A DNA stretch of 64,000 bases from Fusibacter sp. A1 (GCF_004125825.1 NZ_QQWI01000007.1:1-64000), one strand, 5' to 3'. Shown: positions 50,735-60,542, counted from the first letter of the stretch. A program made the numbers and translations. The notes: generated from the letters alone by a model not told the origin.

Positions 50735-52147
50735 TTAAATCCCATACAGTTTCAGCTTATATTGTAGGTTTTGTCTTGATAAGCCCAAACTTTTTGCCGC
50801 CCTGCTCACGTTACTGTCATGTTCATTCATTTTCGACTTGATGATCTCAATCTCAAGCTCTCTGATCTGCTCATTAAGCGACCTGTCATCACTGACAAAC
50901 GTGAGTCTTTCCTCTTTAACTTTCGAGCTTCCAAAAACCTCTTGCCAGTGGTCAGGCATATGTTCCTTATTGACCACATGCTCATCCTGCACCATGTTTA
51001 ATGAGGATTCGATAAAGTTCTGAAGTTCTCTGACATTGCCACGCCATTCGTATTGCTTTAAAAGGTTCATCACCTCTTCTGAGAGCATCCATACGTCTTT
51101 TGACAGCTTTTCGTTGTAGTATTTTATAAAATAGTCCACCAAGTGCTTGATATCTTCAGGTCTTTCTTTTAAACTCGGAATCTTGATGGCTAGTACGTTG
51201 ATTCTATAATAAAGGTCTTTTCTAAATTCGCCCTTTTCGATGAGTTTCGAAGGCTCCTCGTTGGTCGCAGCGATAATCCGGACATCCACAGGAATATCAC
51301 CTAGCCCTCCTACTCGTCTGACATAGCCCTCTTGCAGCACCCTAAGCAGTTTTGCCTGAAGGTTTAGGGACATGGAGTTTATCTCATCTAAAAACAGCGT
51401 GCCCTTGTCGGCCTGTTCAAACAGGCCCGGTCTGTCCATCGCACCGGTGAAGCTGCCCTTTGTCGTCCCGAACAAGATGCTCTCTAAAAGTGATTCGGGC
51501 ATTGCGGCGCAGTTGATTGCTAAAAACGGAAAGGTCTTTCTATCGCTTTCATAGTGGATACTTTGTGAGAACAGTTCCTTACCCGTACCGGTCTCTCCGA
51601 CAATCATGATACTCGACGAGGTTTTGGCCGCGCGCTTGGCAATCTTAATCGCATTCAGGTAGTTCTTATTTTGTCCGATAAGCATATCGAAGGTATAATG
51701 CTTTTCTTTATAATTGGGATGATCCTTAGCTTTTGCAGGATCCATGATTTGCTGCCTTAACTGTATGATCTGTTCAGAAAGCTCACTGACTTCTGTGATA
51801 TTTTGCGAGACTTCAAGCGCACCGATAATCTCACCTTCATGAAAAAGAGGCATGCTTGTATTTACAGTAGCAATGGGTTTTCCCATCAGGTTAAGGTACT
51901 TCTGATTGGGTCTATGCAGCGATTTTCCGGTTTTAAGCACGGTCAAAAGCGTCGAATTCTCTTCAGTCCAGCCGTCGTAGGCCTTAGTGATATGCTTACC
52001 AATCACTTGGCTAGCCTTCATACCCTCGATATCTTCCATCGCCTTATTGTAAACACGGGTCACTCCAGAGGCATCAATTATATGCACACCTTCATCAATA
52101 TGCTCGATCAGTTCTATAAACGCTTCTTCTAAAAGTTTTCTAGACAT
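50735..52147 (-). CDS. Sigma-54-dependent transcriptional activator of ornithine genes
   Basis: 470 residues, RBS AGAGGTAG. A PAS domain at ~8-118 (INASGV-type VHIIDASGVTRVYNKAMED), a linker helix, then AAA+ domain: Walker A GETGTGKE at 184-191, sigma-54 contact loop GSFTGA at 231-236 (the usual GAFTGA with Ala to Ser), Walker B LFLDE at 251-255. A Fis-type helix-turn-helix ends the protein (DSNVSRAAKSLGLSRQNLQY). The PAS domain may sense a metabolite or redox signal. Location, promoter and palindromes point to the ornithine operon as target. Confidence 0.9.
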   Translation of the reverse strand: MSRKLLEEAFIELIEHIDEGVHIIDASGVTRVYNKAMEDIEGMKASQVIGKHITKAYDGWTEENSTLLTVLKTGKSLHRPNQKYLNLMGKPIATVNTSMPLFHEGEIIGALEVSQNITEVSELSEQIIQLRQQIMDPAKAKDHPNYKEKHYTFDMLIGQNKNYLNAIKIAKRAAKTSSSIMIVGETGTGKELFSQSIHYESDRKTFPFLAINCAAMPESLLESILFGTTKGSFTGAMDRPGLFEQADKGTLFLDEINSMSLNLQAKLLRVLQEGYVRRVGGLGDIPVDVRIIAATNEEPSKLIEKGEFRKDLYYRINVLAIKIPSLKERPEDIKHLVDYFIKYYNEKLSKDVWMLSEEVMNLLKQYEWRGNVRELQNFIESSLNMVQDEHVVNKEHMPDHWQEVFGSSKVKEERLTFVSDDRSLNEQIRELEIEIIKSKMNEHDSNVSRAAKSLGLSRQNLQYKLKLYGI

Positions 52148-52169
52148 ATCTACCTCTAATCTAATGACG

Positions 52170-53390
52170 CTACTTGTATTTCTTCATATAAAGCGCTTTT
52201 GCAGTCTGGGGTGAGTCAGCACCCTCTTTGTTTTTAACAGGTGCGAACTCAAGCTCGCGAGACACCTGCAGGGCTCCCATATCGGTAAAGAAAGGGAATA
52301 TGTCGAAAATAAAGCTTTCGTATTTATATCCGTTCGACTTATCTGGTGTAACAGAAACTCCAGAATCCGTGATATGTTTGATCTTTTTCACCGCTAGATG
52401 ATACTGCATAGGTTCTGTCAGGTAGTCGTTTAGCACATCTGTTCTTATCAGATGGTTAAGAATGTTCGCATTGCTGTATACAAGCTCGCCCTTCTCATCT
52501 GTAAGGCGTGTATCTTGCTCGCTCATCTCAGAATACTCCACTATCGAAGGTCTAAGGTGATCGTAGCATAGTACGCCGACCTTTTCATCGGCACTTATCT
52601 TTTTGACGACCTTGCTTGCGGATTGCTTCATAGAAGCCTCGGTGTAACCTACAAATACAGGATCGCAGACGTCTGTGATGGCATTGTCAATTCCAAATAG
52701 GAACAACCACTTGATACCCTTATCTAATATCGAGCGCATCACACCACTTTTACCAAGCGCCACAAAACAGCCTCCATTGCCATCCGGGCTGAAGCTGATT
52801 TTGCCCTCGGATTCGATGATGATCCTCCCACTAAAATCAACTGCCGGCAGCATTCCCTGCCTGAAGAAAGTCACCTTCTCGCGTGGGTAGCCGAAGTAGC
52901 CGTTTTGCACAAAATAGGCGACGGTTTCGTCATGATTGGTGTCACTGGTCATGATATAAAAATCGATATAAGTCCCAGTGGTCTTTTCAACTCTTTTCAA
53001 TGAATCGATATGCAGCTGGAACAAAGACGCACCAGAGGCAAGTCCGATATCAAAAGTACCCTTTGGTCCTTCATGTCCAAGCCTTGACCCCTGTCCCCCC
53101 GCAAGAAGCAGTGCGGCAACTTGCCCGGCTGCAATCACCTTAATTCCCAGCTGTTCAAAGGTTATTCTATCAGCATCTGTCAAGATATCAGGCAAGAGTG
53201 GCGAAAGACTCCGTTCGTGATCGGTCGCCTGCTGCCCCGTAACAAGCTGTCCATACAGTCGGTCGATCAGTTCAAAGTCGATCGATTTCAACTGATTTAA
53301 AAAATCAACCTGCGCCTCCTTAGGCAAACTCTCATAATGCTTTATCAAATGTCCTTGACCGTGCTTCTCAATCGTTGTAAATAATTCCAT
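52170..53390 (-). CDS. UDPGP-family nucleotidyltransferase (UDP-sugar pyrophosphorylase)
   Basis: About 406 residues from ATG 53390 (RBS AGGAGA; TTG 53393 also in frame). The nucleotide-binding signature LLLAGGQGSRLGHEGPKG at ~102-120, FDIGLASGASLFQL, and the sugar-binding region FSPDGNGGC with NANILNHL identify the eukaryotic-like UDPGP group that makes UDP-GlcNAc/GalNAc or UDP-glucose from UTP and sugar-1-phosphate. The exact sugar is not determined. It is 22 bases upstream of the activator gene on the same strand, yet functionally unrelated. Confidence 0.85.
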   Translation of the reverse strand: MELFTTIEKHGQGHLIKHYESLPKEAQVDFLNQLKSIDFELIDRLYGQLVTGQQATDHERSLSPLLPDILTDADRITFEQLGIKVIAAGQVAALLLAGGQGSRLGHEGPKGTFDIGLASGASLFQLHIDSLKRVEKTTGTYIDFYIMTSDTNHDETVAYFVQNGYFGYPREKVTFFRQGMLPAVDFSGRIIIESEGKISFSPDGNGGCFVALGKSGVMRSILDKGIKWLFLFGIDNAITDVCDPVFVGYTEASMKQSASKVVKKISADEKVGVLCYDHLRPSIVEYSEMSEQDTRLTDEKGELVYSNANILNHLIRTDVLNDYLTEPMQYHLAVKKIKHITDSGVSVTPDKSNGYKYESFIFDIFPFFTDMGALQVSRELEFAPVKNKEGADSPQTAKALYMKKYK

Positions 53391-53407
53391 CAAATTCTCC
53401 TAATCCT

Positions 53408-53842
53408 CTATTCTTCAACCTGATACATGTAGTATAGGCGTTTTTTAAATCCAAATTTTTCGTAAAAGTCCATGACAGCCTCATTGCCTGCAGCTACCTT
53501 TAGTGAGATGCTTTTGGCATGATGTGCCTTAAGCCAGTCAAGTCCCTTTTGCATCAATTCTTCTCCGATGCCAAGTCCCCTCTTATCAGAATCCAGATAG
53601 AGCGCTTCGACTTCACCTCTTCTGAGTTTGTCGATGGCAACAATAATAAAACCGCAATCCTCGTGATCTTCAGCCACATACAATTTCACTTCTTCCGCTT
53701 CGTTGATGAATGCCAGTCTTCTTTCAAAATAATTGGACTCGAAAAAACCCTTAAAATCAATTGAATGTTCCAGATGATGCGCGTTCAACTTTTCCCATAG
53801 CGGTTGAATGACAGTCAAATCTGCTTCTTCCCTAATCTGCAT
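53408..53842 (-). CDS. GNAT family N-acetyltransferase
   Basis: 144 residues, GGGGGTG RBS. LYLDSDKRGLGIGEELMQKG contains the R-G-x-G-I-G acetyl-CoA loop, followed by SLKVAAGNEAVMDFYEKFGF. Typical single-domain GNAT. It precedes the UDPGP gene by 17 bases, so they may share a transcript. Substrate unknown. Confidence 0.87.
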   Translation of the reverse strand: MQIREEADLTVIQPLWEKLNAHHLEHSIDFKGFFESNYFERRLAFINEAEEVKLYVAEDHEDCGFIIVAIDKLRRGEVEALYLDSDKRGLGIGEELMQKGLDWLKAHHAKSISLKVAAGNEAVMDFYEKFGFKKRLYYMYQVEE

Positions 53843-53908
53843 AGAGCACCCCCAAATATAGTATCACTAGTATTTTACCATATTGCACCGCTTATTTGCA
53901 CCAGTAAA

Positions 53909-53943
53909 AAAGACTGTCACCAATCTAGATTGGCAACAGTCTT
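53909..53943 (-). terminator. Terminator of glyA
   Basis: AAGACTGT...CCAATC / GATTGG...ACAGTCTT stem, followed on the minus strand by TTTTTACTGG, 36 bases after the glyA stop. Confidence 0.8.
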
Positions 53944-53979
53944 CTATACGATTATTAATCCAGCTTTAGCCTCTTACGA

Positions 53980-55215
53980 CTATTTAGCGTATAACGGATA
54001 TTTTTTGCAAAGCGTGTGAACTCGCTCTTTAAGTATCGCTGGCTCAACCGTTTGGTTAAGGCATGATGCGATGATGTCAGCGATTTCTACCATATCTTCT
54101 TCAACAAGACCACGTGAAGTTACAGCAGGAGTACCAATTCTGATACCGCTTGTAACAAATGGCGAACGTGTTTCTGAAGGTACTGTGTTTTTGTTGACCG
54201 TGATTTCGATATCGCCAAGTAGCGCTTCTGCGACTTTGCCGCTAATTCCTTCTGCGCCAAGGTCGATAAGCATCAAGTGATTGTCTGTACCGTTAGATAC
54301 TAGATTGATTCCACGGCTCATCAGCTCGTTAGCAAGAACGTTTGCGTTCTTAACCACTTGCTCCTGGTAAGCTTTAAATGCAGGTTGTAACGCTTCGCCG
54401 AATGCAACAGCCTTAGCAGCGATTACGTGAACAAGCGGTCCACCTTGAAGTCCTGGGAAGATCGCTTTGTCAACAGCTTTCGCGTGCTCTGCTTTACAAA
54501 GGATAGCTCCACCACGTGGACCTCTTAATGTCTTATGAGTAGTCGTCGTTACAAAGTCAGCGTACTCACATGGATTTTGGTGAAGACCAGCAGCTACAAG
54601 ACCGGCGATATGAGCCATATCTACCATTAAAAGCGCGCCGACTTCGTCACAGATTTCTCTGAACTTGGCAAAATCGATTTTTCTAGCGTATGCCGAAGCA
54701 CCAGCTACAATCATTTTTGGCTTATGCTCGATAGCAAGTTGTCTCACTTGGTCATAGTCGATCATTTCTGTTACAGGGTCTAGTTTGTATGACACAAAGT
54801 CAAAGTAAAGACCAGAAATGTTAACCGGAGAACCGTGAGTCAAGTGACCACCGTTAGAAAGATCCATACCAAGTACTTTGTCGCCAGGTTTAAGTGCGGC
54901 AAGGTAAACACCCATGTTCGCGTTAGCGCCTGAATGCGGTTGAACGTTCGCGTGGTCCGCGCTGAAGATTTCTTTCAATCTTTCGATTGCAAGCGTCTCC
55001 ACTACGTCAGTTACCGAACAGCCACCGTAGTATCTCTTACCTGGGTAACCTTCAGCATACTTATTTGTAAATACGCTACCTGCAGCTTCCATTACCGCTT
55101 CTGATACAAAGTTTTCTGATGCGATCAGTTCTAGACCGTCTTGTTGTCTTTTAGTTTCGTTTTGAATCGCTTCGTAAACCACTGGATCTGCTGATTGTAA
55201 AAATCTAAAATTCAT
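53980..55215 (-). CDS. glyA: Serine hydroxymethyltransferase
   Basis: 411 residues from ATG 55215 (AAGGAGG). All hallmarks present: [35 protein letters not shown] and the PLP lysine K228 in [14 protein letters not shown]. It interconverts serine and glycine with tetrahydrofolate, supplying one-carbon units. It lies downstream of the RseC-like gene with its own RBS, and a terminator follows. Confidence 0.97.
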   Translation of the reverse strand: MNFRFLQSADPVVYEAIQNETKRQQDGLELIASENFVSEAVMEAAGSVFTNKYAEGYPGKRYYGGCSVTDVVETLAIERLKEIFSADHANVQPHSGANANMGVYLAALKPGDKVLGMDLSNGGHLTHGSPVNISGLYFDFVSYKLDPVTEMIDYDQVRQLAIEHKPKMIVAGASAYARKIDFAKFREICDEVGALLMVDMAHIAGLVAAGLHQNPCEYADFVTTTTHKTLRGPRGGAILCKAEHAKAVDKAIFPGLQGGPLVHVIAAKAVAFGEALQPAFKAYQEQVVKNANVLANELMSRGINLVSNGTDNHLMLIDLGAEGISGKVAEALLGDIEITVNKNTVPSETRSPFVTSGIRIGTPAVTSRGLVEEDMVEIADIIASCLNQTVEPAILKERVHTLCKKYPLYAK

Positions 55216-55253
55216 GTAAATCCTCCTTATCATTTAATGAGGTATAACCCCAC

Positions 55254-55697
55254 TTAAGCCTGAGTCGTTTCACCGTTGCCAAAATTTTTAGTGATCGTAG
55301 AAATGTAGCGTTTCTTTCCTTTTAACGCATCATCTTTCTTTCTGATAATGATGTAAGATACCGCCATACTGGCAAACCCTACAAGTACACCGATCAATTC
55401 TGAATTACCTACACCGATAAAGCCTAAAAACAGTTGCGTAAGTCCGATGCCTAAAAGTAGTGCCGCAAGCGGAATGATATACACTAGGAATGCAGCTCGC
55501 AGAACATCCGCGTCCGCCATATCGATTTCAACAAAATCACCTGGTTGCGCATCGATCGGGTTTAAAACATTGACTGTTGTCTCCATGTTCTCCTCACCCA
55601 ACTGACACGCGCCGCAATCACCGCACGCTGTGTGCTTTCTCATAGCGACGACTGCCATGTCGTGATCAAGTTCTACAACCTGTCCAATCCGATTCAT
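55254..55697 (-). CDS. SoxR-reducing system / RseC family protein
   Basis: 147 residues from ATG 55697 (GAGAGGAGAG). The N-terminal Cys cluster TACGDCGACQLG (four Cys in C-x2-C-x2-C pattern plus a nearby Cys) and two central membrane helices (LVYIIPLAALLLGIGL; VLVGFASMAVSYIII) match RseC/MucC, which in other bacteria helps Rnf-like complexes or reduces SoxR. No rnf genes are here. The role in this organism is inferred from family only. Confidence 0.85.
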   Translation of the reverse strand: MNRIGQVVELDHDMAVVAMRKHTACGDCGACQLGEENMETTVNVLNPIDAQPGDFVEIDMADADVLRAAFLVYIIPLAALLLGIGLTQLFLGFIGVGNSELIGVLVGFASMAVSYIIIRKKDDALKGKKRYISTITKNFGNGETTQA

Positions 55698-55815
55698 CGT
55701 ACTCTCCTCTCGAGAAAACGTTATCCTAGTTTCACAACTACTATTATAAATTATTACACGTTTTAATAAAGTAGCTGGAAACAAATAATATGTTAAAGAA
55801 TAGTAATGTTTAGCC

Positions 55816-57618
55816 CTATTCTTCTGTTTTTTCTTCCTTTTCCTTCAAAACAACCGCAAGTGCCAGTTCTTCAAGCTGTGCTGCATCTGCTGGAGAAGGT
55901 GCGTTTGTCAAAGGACACGCTGCATTTTGTGTTTTAGGGAATGCGATCACGTCTCTGATATTTTCAGTTCCTGTAAGGATCATTGTCAACCTGTCAAGAC
56001 CGTAAGCGATACCGCCATGTGGTGGCGTACCGTATTTAAGGGCTTCAACAAGGAACCCGAACTTATCCGTGATTTCCTCCTCAGTAAGACCAAGGGCCTT
56101 GAACATTCTGTTCTGAAGCTCGGCATCATAGATTCTGATACTGCCGCCACCCACTTCAGATCCGTTGATGACAAGGTCGTATGCCTTAGCACGTGCGTTT
56201 TCTGGGTCAGATTCGATAATGTCAAGATCCTCTTCCATCGGGCTTGTGAACGGATGGTGTTTCGCATAGAATCTGCCGTCATCCTCATCGTACTCGAACA
56301 GCGGGAAGTCAACCACCCATAAAACCTTAATATCGTTAGGATCGATCAGGTCAAGCTTTTTAGCAGCCTCTAGTCTTAAACCGCCAAGTGTGACGTTTGT
56401 AACCGACTTCTTATCTGCGATAAACAGGACCATATCGCCTACTTTCGCATCCATTGCTTCAATGATAGAAGCAATCTTTTCTTCTGTCATGAACTTGGCA
56501 ATCGGCGAATCGATTCCTTCTTCGGTGACTTTCAACCAAGCAAGTCCTTTGGCTCCGTAAGTCTTTGCTGTCTTCTCAAGATTCTTCATCGCTTTTTTAC
56601 TGTATGCTTCGGCACCACCGATGACATTGATCGCCTTTACAAGATGACCATCTCTAACTGTATCCTCAAATACGCTAAATCCGCAATCTGCCACTAAGTC
56701 GTTCAATTTCACCATTTCCATGCCAAAACGTAAGTCTGGTTTGTCCGAACCGTATTTGTCCATCGCCTCAGCGTAGGTCATTCTCATAAACTTAGACTCA
56801 AGCTCCAATCCTAGGACGCTCTTGAAAAGTTCACCCATCAGCTTTTCGTTGACGGCCATGATGTCTTCCTGGTCGATGAAGGACATTTCGATATCCACTT
56901 GCGTGAACTCAGGCTGTCTATCAGCACGAAGGTCTTCGTCTCTAAAACATCTAACGATCTGATAGTATTTGTCAAAGCCCGAAATCATCAGCAGCTGTTT
57001 GAATAACTGTGGCGACTGTGGCAGCGCATAGAACTTGCCAGGGTGCACTCTCGATGGCACCAGGTAGTCGCGTGCGCCTTCTGGAGTCGGTTTAGTCAGT
57101 ACTGGTGTTTCCATATCTAAAAAGCCTTCTCGGTTTAAAAAATCTCTAATCGTAGAAGAAATTTTATGACGCGTCTTAAGGAAGTTCTGCATCTTAGGTT
57201 TTCTTAAGTCCAAATATCTGTATTTAAGTTTTAACTGGTCACCGGCGTTATCGTCATCATTGATATGGATCGGCGGCGTTTGCGAGAACGAAAGAATCTT
57301 AAGCTCCGCACCGTAAACTTCTACAAGACCCGTAGGAATTGATTCATTGATCGATTCGCGCTTGTGTACGATACCCTTCACAGCGATCACACACTCACCT
57401 GTAAGCTGGTCAGCCTTGTTAAAGGACTCTTCTGAAACAGCGCTGTCGAAGATGATTTGTGAAATACCTTCACGGTCTCTTAAATCCACAAAGATCAGTC
57501 CGCCTAAGTTACGCTTCTTCTGAACCCAGCCCATCAAGATCACTTCTTGACCGATATGTTCTTCTCTTAACACACCGCTATAGTGTGTACGTTTCCATGT
57601 ACCTAAAAATTCTGCCAT
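55816..57618 (-). CDS. aspS: Aspartyl-tRNA synthetase
   Basis: 600 residues from ATG 57618 (AAGGAGA). N-terminal anticodon-binding OB fold (LMGWVQKKRNLGGLIFVDLR), class II motif 2 FRDEDLRADRQPEFTQ near 225-240, the bacterial GAD insertion domain in the middle, and motif 3 with GGIAYGLDRL near 540. It charges tRNA-Asp. Controlled by the T-box leader immediately upstream. Whether it is the non-discriminating type that also charges tRNA-Asn cannot be decided here. Confidence 0.97.
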   Translation of the reverse strand: MAEFLGTWKRTHYSGVLREEHIGQEVILMGWVQKKRNLGGLIFVDLRDREGISQIIFDSAVSEESFNKADQLTGECVIAVKGIVHKRESINESIPTGLVEVYGAELKILSFSQTPPIHINDDDNAGDQLKLKYRYLDLRKPKMQNFLKTRHKISSTIRDFLNREGFLDMETPVLTKPTPEGARDYLVPSRVHPGKFYALPQSPQLFKQLLMISGFDKYYQIVRCFRDEDLRADRQPEFTQVDIEMSFIDQEDIMAVNEKLMGELFKSVLGLELESKFMRMTYAEAMDKYGSDKPDLRFGMEMVKLNDLVADCGFSVFEDTVRDGHLVKAINVIGGAEAYSKKAMKNLEKTAKTYGAKGLAWLKVTEEGIDSPIAKFMTEEKIASIIEAMDAKVGDMVLFIADKKSVTNVTLGGLRLEAAKKLDLIDPNDIKVLWVVDFPLFEYDEDDGRFYAKHHPFTSPMEEDLDIIESDPENARAKAYDLVINGSEVGGGSIRIYDAELQNRMFKALGLTEEEITDKFGFLVEALKYGTPPHGGIAYGLDRLTMILTGTENIRDVIAFPKTQNAACPLTNAPSPADAAQLEELALAVVLKEKEEKTEE

Positions 57619-57650
57619 CTTTATCTCCTTTAAATTTAAATAGTAACAAA

Positions 57651-57838
57651 AACAAAAAAGACCCATCCCTGCAATAGGGACGAGTCAAACCCGCGGTGCC
57701 ACCCTAGTTGACCATTTGGTCCACTTTGATTGATTTGGCATAATAATTGAGATGTCTTTCATACCTTCAATCACTCCCGGCTCCCACCACCCCGAAATCG
57801 CTGTGCTTCATCTTGGTATTACTCTTTCCCATGCCCTG
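57651..57838 (-). ncRNA. T-box leader of aspS, specifier GAC (Asp)
   Basis: On the minus strand the conserved T-box AGGGTGGCACCGCG is at 57706-57693, followed by a terminator (GACTCGTCCC / GGGATGGGTC, then TTTTTT). Upstream, stem I contains GGGAAAGAGTAATACC, pairing with GGTAT, and the loop reads GAAAGACATC, where GAC fits an aspartate specifier. The expected action is antitermination when uncharged tRNA-Asp binds. Confidence 0.92.
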
Positions 57839-57887
57839 TATATATGGTTATTTTACATGGCTAAAAGCCATGAGTCAACACTTATCG

Positions 57888-59351
57888 CTAAGACTTCATC
57901 ACTTCGACTTTACGTTTTACCATCTCGTCGACTCTGCTCAGGTAGTCTTCCAAACTCTTCACGTTATGGACTCTTTCAAAGCGGTCTTCGCTTGGGTAAA
58001 AGAACTTGCTCGAAGCCCCTGCTCCAAATGCCAGAATCGTCTGTTTTTCTTCCATAATCATCATATTGTAGATCGACGCCTTATCCTTTAAGGTATAACC
58101 CACGTTCTCAAGATTGCCGAGCATATACTTTTGACGGTACATGTAATAAGGCACATAACCTTGCGCGCGTACTTCCTCGTCAATCGTACTGAGCATGTCC
58201 TCAACCAAATGCTCGTTGGGCAGCTCATAATCGTCACGTTCCCTATTCAGTCTAGAAGAACGTTTGATAGCAAGCGTATGGACTGTGATATTTTCAGGCT
58301 TTAACTTAAGCACAGAATCGATAGACAGCTTCGCATCGCTTAGCGTCTCTTCCGGGAGCCCCACGATCAGGTCCATGTTCACCGCATCAAAATTATATTT
58401 TTTTACCATTGCCATCGCTCTGACCGTCTGCTCGACATTATGCTTTCTGCCGATGATCTCAAGAGTTCTGTCGTCCATGGTCTGAGGATTTACACAAACC
58501 CTGTCCACACCAAGTTCTTTGAGGGTTTCAAGTAAAGGTTCGTCAATCGCATCAGGTCGTCCGGCTTCAAAAGTGAACTCTCTTAGTGAAGACACGTCAT
58601 AATTGTCATTGATCGCCTTCACTATCCTTTTAATCTGCTCAGAACTTAAAACGGCAGGAGTGCCGCCACCAAAGTAGATCGTGTCAACTTTAGTGACATC
58701 CAGCGACTTGGCTGTCTCTGTGATTTCGTAGATCAGCTTTTCAGTATACGCCTCGATCTCCTTTTCTCTACCTGCAACCGCATAAGAAGGAAAAGAACAA
58801 TACAGACACCGAGTCGGGCAAAATGGAATACTCAGATAAATCGAGAACCTATCTTCTTTTATTGGATAGATATAGGGACGCTCCAAATGACAGATTTCAA
58901 GCAGAAGGTTTACCTTTTCCTCAGATAAGAAGTAGTCCTCATCAAGAATTTTTCTGATCTCATCATCATCATGACCTTGGTCCATTAATTCATGGCAAAG
59001 CTTTGTCGGTCTTACACCAACAAGCACTCCCCATTTTGACAAAGCATCATGGCACATGCTGAGTGCTTCATATAACTGCCTGACGAGTGTGCGTTTAGTA
59101 CGCTTTTTGAACATGATCGTGTCAAGCTTAGGGTCGACAAAACTAACCCACTCTTTTACAAGTTGTCCATCAGTATAAAGACCAGTCGTCAAGGTTCTAA
59201 CGTCTTTGTCCTCAAGCTTACTTACAATCTGATGCCCCTTATCAGACGGCTCCAGATCATGGGCGATTGTACAGGCTTCCTGTTCTAAAAAGATATTTGC
59301 GATATTACGAAAATCATACTCATAATGATGACCTACTATAGAAATTCTCAA
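57888..59351 (-). CDS. hemZ: Coproporphyrinogen dehydrogenase HemZ-type radical SAM protein
   Basis: 487 residues starting at TTG 59351, seven bases after GGAGTG; the upstream ATG at 59387 would contain the RBS. The radical SAM motif CPTRCLYC (Cys ~178, 182, 185) and the HemZ-type N-terminal region (RISIVGHHYEYDFRNIANIF) are visible, with FGGGTPAVLS and the C-terminal FGAGASSKFF. HemZ relatives are annotated as oxygen-independent coproporphyrinogen III dehydrogenases, but no other heme genes are here; a different HemN-like function is possible. Confidence 0.87.
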   Translation of the reverse strand: MRISIVGHHYEYDFRNIANIFLEQEACTIAHDLEPSDKGHQIVSKLEDKDVRTLTTGLYTDGQLVKEWVSFVDPKLDTIMFKKRTKRTLVRQLYEALSMCHDALSKWGVLVGVRPTKLCHELMDQGHDDDEIRKILDEDYFLSEEKVNLLLEICHLERPYIYPIKEDRFSIYLSIPFCPTRCLYCSFPSYAVAGREKEIEAYTEKLIYEITETAKSLDVTKVDTIYFGGGTPAVLSSEQIKRIVKAINDNYDVSSLREFTFEAGRPDAIDEPLLETLKELGVDRVCVNPQTMDDRTLEIIGRKHNVEQTVRAMAMVKKYNFDAVNMDLIVGLPEETLSDAKLSIDSVLKLKPENITVHTLAIKRSSRLNRERDDYELPNEHLVEDMLSTIDEEVRAQGYVPYYMYRQKYMLGNLENVGYTLKDKASIYNMMIMEEKQTILAFGAGASSKFFYPSEDRFERVHNVKSLEDYLSRVDEMVKRKVEVMKS

Positions 59352-59401
59352 TTTTATCACTCCAACTCTACACGTTAAAAGCGCCATACAGCGCTTTTGA
59401 T

Positions 59402-60019
59402 TTATCTCATATAAGGATTGCTTCGTACTTCATCTCTAATGGTGGACTGTCCGCCATGTCCCGATAAGACAATCAAACGGTGCGGAAGGTCTGCCAGTTT
59501 GACAAGCGATTTTCTCAGTGCGTTCATATCGCCTCCGTACAGGTCCGTTCTTCCGATACTGCCTTTAAAGAGCGTGTCGCCTGTTGCGATATACTCGCCG
59601 GCAACAATGCAGATACCACCTTTTGTATGGCCAGGCGTGTGTACAATCTTAAGCTCAGCTTCACCTAACATAAGTATATCCGCATCTTTTACAAGCACGT
59701 CCGCCTTAAATGAAACCGGCGGTATAGGAAACTGCCTTGAAGCATTCTTATGTGGGTCTTCTGTCATTTCTGCGTCCTGCTCATGAATGACAATCTGCGC
59801 GCCAGTCAGACGTTTTAAATCCGAAGCACCTGCGATATGGTCCACGTGTCCATGTGTCAGCACGATGTATTTCGCCTTTAATTCCTTAGTTGCTAAAAAA
59901 GCTTCAATGCGGTCGGCATCTCCACCGCAGTCCACAACAACCGCTTCTTTTGATGTTGGGTCCCATAAGATATGCGCATTGGCCTCTAGTAGACCTACAG
60001 CTAACGTTTTAACTCTCAT
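59402..60019 (-). CDS. MBL-fold metal-dependent hydrolase (glyoxalase II-like)
   Basis: 205 residues. The metallo-beta-lactamase motif H-x-H-x-D-H is at 56-61 (THGHVDHIAG), with the third ligand in HTPGHTKGGIC and the later GDTLFKGSIGRTDL of the glyoxalase II/YcbL group. It may hydrolyse a thioester such as S-lactoyl-thiol. Co-transcribed with dtd (8-base gap). Confidence 0.9.
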   Translation of the reverse strand: MRVKTLAVGLLEANAHILWDPTSKEAVVVDCGGDADRIEAFLATKELKAKYIVLTHGHVDHIAGASDLKRLTGAQIVIHEQDAEMTEDPHKNASRQFPIPPVSFKADVLVKDADILMLGEAELKIVHTPGHTKGGICIVAGEYIATGDTLFKGSIGRTDLYGGDMNALRKSLVKLADLPHRLIVLSGHGGQSTIRDEVRSNPYMR

Positions 60020-60027
60020 TTTTTCTC

Positions 60028-60477
60028 CTAAAAGTTCTTATGGCTGTCCAGTAGGATAGTTACCGGGCCATCATTTTTGATATCGACAAGCATATCCGCC
60101 TGGAACACACCTGTTCCAACCTTAATGCCATAACTTCTGATTTTTTCGACAAAGGCCTCATACATGCTGTTTGCATCATCAGGCTTAGCAGCTTTTGAAT
60201 AACTAGGACGTCTACCTTTTCGCACATCCCCCATCAGGGTGAACTGCGATACGATAAGCGCCTCGCCGCCGATGTCTAGCAGTGACAGGTTCATCACGTC
60301 TTCTTCATCTTCAAAGATTCGTAGATTAACAAGCTTTTCAGCCATATAGTCAAGATCCTTATTGGTGTCTTCTTCATGCACACCCAAAAGAACCATCAAT
60401 CCTTTTTTTATCGCTCCGGTCACCTTGTTATCCACGGTTACGGATGAGGATGTTACTCGTTGTACAACTGCTCTCAT
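60028..60477 (-). CDS. dtd: D-aminoacyl-tRNA deacylase
   Basis: 149 residues from ATG 60477 (AAGGAG upstream); the longer frame to 60651 reads through the repeat element. [15 protein letters not shown], then [20 protein letters not shown] with the catalytic-type Ser-Gln-x-Thr, and the cross-subunit Gly-Pro motif [10 protein letters not shown]. It removes D-amino acids (for example D-Tyr) mischarged on tRNA. Downstream of relA in the same direction. Confidence 0.95.
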   Translation of the reverse strand: MRAVVQRVTSSSVTVDNKVTGAIKKGLMVLLGVHEEDTNKDLDYMAEKLVNLRIFEDEEDVMNLSLLDIGGEALIVSQFTLMGDVRKGRRPSYSKAAKPDDANSMYEAFVEKIRSYGIKVGTGVFQADMLVDIKNDGPVTILLDSHKNF

Positions 60478-60495
60478 GGTGGGAGGCTCCTTGGA

Positions 60496-60534
60496 TTTTG
60501 TTTGTTTTGGTTTTGGTTTTAGTTTTAGTTTTGA
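60496..60534 (-). repeat. A-rich hexamer repeat in dtd leader
   Basis: On the minus strand two AAAACT then two AAAACC units lead into an A-rich stretch just before the dtd RBS. A purine-rich, unstructured leader. Confidence 0.6.
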
Positions 60535-60542
60535 GGGATTAA

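Noticed and set aside
55986-56322. Open frames inside aspS on both strands
   Set aside because: Shadows of the conserved aspS coding frame.
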